NCBI GenBank assembly: GCA_036660175.1
Contig: JAVXBD010000066.1
Location: forward strand, 1-7,438
From: Christensenella sp036660175
GTDB taxonomy: Bacteria > Bacillota > Clostridia > Christensenellales > Christensenellaceae
Direction of reading: 5' to 3'
Length of the DNA: 7,438 nucleotides
In this document: positions 5,835-7,438 of the stretch, one piece after another
Position numbering within the stretch: position 1 is the stretch's first letter
Layout: every line of letters starts with the position of its first letter
Translations under genes and position numbers: made by a program
Notes under the pieces: model-generated
Told to the model about the DNA's origin: nothing
The model's database searches: none
Seen by the model: only the letters and a program-made list of their open reading frames with translations

Positions 5835-5856
5835 ACTTTGTGCAGATGTAAAATGT

Positions 5857-5894
5857 TATATAGCGGTAATGGTTCGACTGTTGCCGCTCATATA
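5857..5894 (+). other. Intercistronic hairpin between permease and binding protein
   Basis: In the 114-bp gap, TATATAGCGGTAA (5857-5869) pairs with TTGCCGCT plus ATATA (5881-5894). The stem is 13 bp with one G-U pair and a single bulged C at 5889, closing an 11-nt loop. No T run follows, so it is not a typical terminator. Hairpins in this position often protect an mRNA end or mark a processing site, which would let the binding protein be made in excess of the membrane parts. That role is inferred here. Confidence 0.55.
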
Positions 5895-5948
5895 TAAAGA
5901 AAAACTTATCCCGAATCTTTTTAAACTAAAATTATTAGGAGGAAAATT

Positions 5949-7178
5949 ATGAAGAAAATTATTGCTATTCTAGTATGCGTAGTGCTATGCGTTGGCGTGT
6001 TTGCATCTTGTGCTGCACCTGCAGCTCCTGCTGCTACAGAAGCACCTGCTGCTACAGAAGCACCTGCTGCTACAGAAGCTCCAGCTGCTGATGCTGCTAC
6101 AGAAGCTCCTGCTACTAAGGGTGAGCCTAAAAAAATCGGTTTTTATGCTGATGGCGCTGACTCTTACTATGCAACAGTTGCAGAATCATTGACAGCTCTT
6201 TCCGCTGCTGATCCAGAACTTGATTGGACAGTAGACTATAAAACAGGTAACAACACAGCTCAAGAGCAACTTCAAGCAGTTGAAGACTTTATCACAGCTG
6301 GTTATGATGCTATCTGCGTAATCCAAAACAACACACAGACAACTGGCGAATGTATCGCTAAATGTGTTGAAGCTGGCGTTCCTTACTTTGGCGCAGGTCA
6401 CAACTTTGTTGACGCTCCAAACGCAGGCGATGCTGCTGGATCAGAAGGATATGATTTCTTTGATGTTGGGTACCAATCAGGTCTTGACATGGTAAAAAGA
6501 GGAATCAAAAAGATCGTTAACATTCAGGGTGTTCTTGGTCAAGGAACAGCTCAGGCACAATCTTATGGAATGTTAAAAGCATACGAAGATCAGGGCGTAA
6601 GTCTTGGCGGCGTTACAGCTGAAGAGCTTATGGACCAACAATCTAATGCTAAATTAGACGGAACACAAGGCGTTGAAGTAGTTCTTTGGACATCAGGCGG
6701 CTGGAATGCTGATCCTGCTAAAAAAGCTATGACAGATGCTATTACATCATTGGGCGCTGATGGATTTGATGCAGTTTATGCACAAAACAACCCAATGGCT
6801 GAAGGCGTTTTCGCAGCATTCGAAGAAGCTGGCTTGAATCCTAAAGATTATTACATCTTCTCAAGCAACGGCAGAGAAATCTCATGGCAATGGGCTAAAG
6901 ATGGTATTATCAAACTTGATATTAACCACTCTGCAGCACTTGAAGGCGATTTCCTGTATCAACAAATTAAAGCTTACTTCGCTGGCGAGCCATACAGAAA
7001 ATTCGTTCACACGAACTTTAACCTTTACACAGATTTGAATATCAAAGATGTTGAGAAATCACTTGTTCCTTTCACAGATGTAGCTAAATACATTGAGAAG
7101 AGAACAGCAGGGGACTTTATGTATGACATTAATGATCCTGCATTCAAAGACATCAAAGGATACGAAAACGCTCAATAG
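5949..7178 (+). CDS. Sugar ABC importer substrate-binding lipoprotein (RbsB-like)
   Basis: This 409-residue protein is the likely extracellular receptor that captures the solute and delivers it to the permease. Residues 1-20 are a lipoprotein signal peptide ending in the lipobox FASC, with Cys21 as the lipid anchor. Residues 22-60 are a flexible Ala/Pro/Thr/Glu linker encoded by tandem repeats. From about 61 the sequence shows a periplasmic-binding-protein type I fold of the RbsB class (Peripla_BP_4-like): 'KKIGFYAD' opens the first lobe, 'GYDAICVIQNN' (118-128) and 'GVPYFGAG' (143-150) are lobe-1 strands, and 'DGFDAVYAQNNPMAEGVFAAF' (271-291) and 'IIKLDINH' (320-327) belong to the later lobe. 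It is longer than RbsB (about 296 residues), owing to the linker and an extended C-terminus after about 375. AGGAGG (5937-5942) is 6 nt before ATG. The ligand is unknown. Confidence 0.93.
   Translation: MKKIIAILVCVVLCVGVFASCAAPAAPAATEAPAATEAPAATEAPAADAATEAPATKGEPKKIGFYADGADSYYATVAESLTALSAADPELDWTVDYKTGNNTAQEQLQAVEDFITAGYDAICVIQNNTQTTGECIAKCVEAGVPYFGAGHNFVDAPNAGDAAGSEGYDFFDVGYQSGLDMVKRGIKKIVNIQGVLGQGTAQAQSYGMLKAYEDQGVSLGGVTAEELMDQQSNAKLDGTQGVEVVLWTSGGWNADPAKKAMTDAITSLGADGFDAVYAQNNPMAEGVFAAFEEAGLNPKDYYIFSSNGREISWQWAKDGIIKLDINHSAALEGDFLYQQIKAYFAGEPYRKFVHTNFNLYTDLNIKDVEKSLVPFTDVAKYIEKRTAGDFMYDINDPAFKDIKGYENAQ
6027..6080 (+). repeat. Three tandem 18-bp repeats in the lipoprotein linker
   Basis: The 18-bp unit CCTGCTGCTACAGAAGCA is repeated at 6027-6044, 6045-6062 and 6063-6080 (the last base of the third is T). 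A degenerate continuation reaches about 6110. Each unit encodes six residues (PAATEA), so copy-number changes keep the reading frame and only alter the spacer between the lipid anchor and the binding domain. Confidence 0.9.
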
Positions 7179-7243
7179 AGAGTAAAAGTATCATTGAAAG
7201 TTCATTAGTTCAGTTTGTTATTTTATTAGGGATAAGAAAAAGT

Positions 7244-7258
7244 GCTGTATTGTACAGC
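7244..7258 (+). other. Short hairpin in the binding-protein 3' region
   Basis: GCTGTA (7244-7249) and TACAGC (7253-7258) form a perfect 6-bp stem with a 3-nt loop, 65 bases after the stop codon. No T run follows, so by itself it is not a terminator. It lies upstream of the stronger terminator and could add stability to the mRNA end. Confidence 0.4.
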
Positions 7259-7279
7259 GTCAAACAACTGATAAACTAG

Positions 7280-7314
7280 AAGGGCCGTCTATCATTATGG
7301 TAGGCGGCTCTTTT
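7280..7314 (+). terminator. Intrinsic terminator of the importer operon
   Basis: A stem of 12 bp with two G-U pairs (7280-7291 with 7301-7312, core GGGCCG with CGGCTC) and a 9-nt loop is followed by TTTT (7311-7314). It lies about 100 bp past the binding-protein stop codon and is the best end point for the operon. Confidence 0.75.
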
Positions 7315-7384
7315 CTGGTTGTTTGGTGCAAAAAAGGCTCTACGTCAAATATTGGTGCAGAGAAGTAAGCGAAAGTAAAGAACT

Positions 7385-7420
7385 GGGGCCGATTCGTGTA
7401 AACTAATCGGCTCTAATTTT
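7385..7420 (+). terminator. Second terminator-like hairpin
   Basis: GGGCCGATT (7386-7394) and AATCGGCTC (7405-7413) form a 9-bp stem (one G-U) with a 10-nt loop, followed by TAATTTT (7414-7420). It shares the GGGCCG/CGGCTC core with the terminator about 105 bp earlier. It could be a backup terminator, the end of a small RNA, or part of an element continuing past the window edge. The short 7315-7384 stretch between the two holds no gene I can support. Confidence 0.55.
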
Positions 7421-7438
7421 GTATGAACGGTAGTAAGG

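Noticed and set aside
3069..5849. TGTGCAAATGT (3069-3079) and TGTGCAGATGT (5839-5849), matching at 10 of 11 positions in two intergenic regions
   Set aside because: Only two imperfect copies exist, at unrelated positions relative to promoters; chance cannot be excluded without a genome-wide scan.
5906..5932. A promoter for the binding-protein gene (TTATCC then TAAAAT)
   Set aside because: The spacing is only 15 bp and both boxes are poor; such matches are expected in AT-rich DNA.
6027..6080. Tandem repeats considered as a CRISPR-like array
   Set aside because: The units are contiguous without spacers and are translated in frame as the protein linker.
5992..6192. Leucine-rich 66-residue open frame on the plus strand
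   Set aside because: It is the shifted frame of the lipoprotein signal and repeat linker; the Leu/Gln pattern is produced by the CTGCTG/ACAGAAG repeats.

Overview
The window looks like part of a low-GC Firmicutes chromosome, most likely from a clostridial or Lachnospiraceae-type anaerobe. Reasons: AT-rich intergenic DNA, strong AGGAGG-type ribosome binding sites, sigma-A-like promoters, a PadR/DUF1048 gene pair, and a sugar-binding lipoprotein with an Ala/Pro/Thr/Glu-rich linker. I did not recognise a species. No tRNA, rRNA, CRISPR array or complete mobile element was seen.

Layout. Bases 1-2537 hold four genes, all on the minus strand. Read in transcription order from the right, they are an SDR oxidoreductase (1767-2537), a second very similar SDR (758-1528), a PadR-family regulator (265-588) and a DUF1048 protein that runs off the left edge (1-265). 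Each SDR has its own promoter and its own intrinsic terminator, so the pair is a tandem duplication but not an operon. PadR and DUF1048 are translationally coupled behind a separate promoter that is overlaid with inverted repeats, which suggests autoregulation. Bases 2538-3234 form a 697-bp AT-rich divergent intergenic region. It carries the promoter of the right-hand SDR, several palindromes, a large nested inverted repeat and the promoter of the plus-strand operon. Bases 3235-7178 hold a complete carbohydrate ABC importer of the RbsA/RbsC/RbsB type: a duplicated ATPase, a permease overlapping it by 4 bp, and a lipoprotein binding protein after a 114-bp gap with a hairpin. Bases 7179-7438 are non-coding and hold an intrinsic terminator plus a second terminator-like hairpin.

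How the genes may work together (inference). The importer brings in a pentose, hexose, polyol or related small solute, and the two SDRs, divergent from it, may oxidise or reduce that compound or its product. SDR sequence features resemble the polyol/ketose reductase branch, but the substrate cannot be read from sequence. PadR/DUF1048 looks like an independent module.

I did not find a clearly new biological system. The points most worth a second look are the mosaic SDR duplication with separate control regions, a Cys replacing the usual adenine-pocket Asp in one SDR copy, the helically phased direct repeats upstream of that copy, the nested inverted repeat and the operator-like palindrome in the divergent region, and the repeat-based linker of the binding protein.
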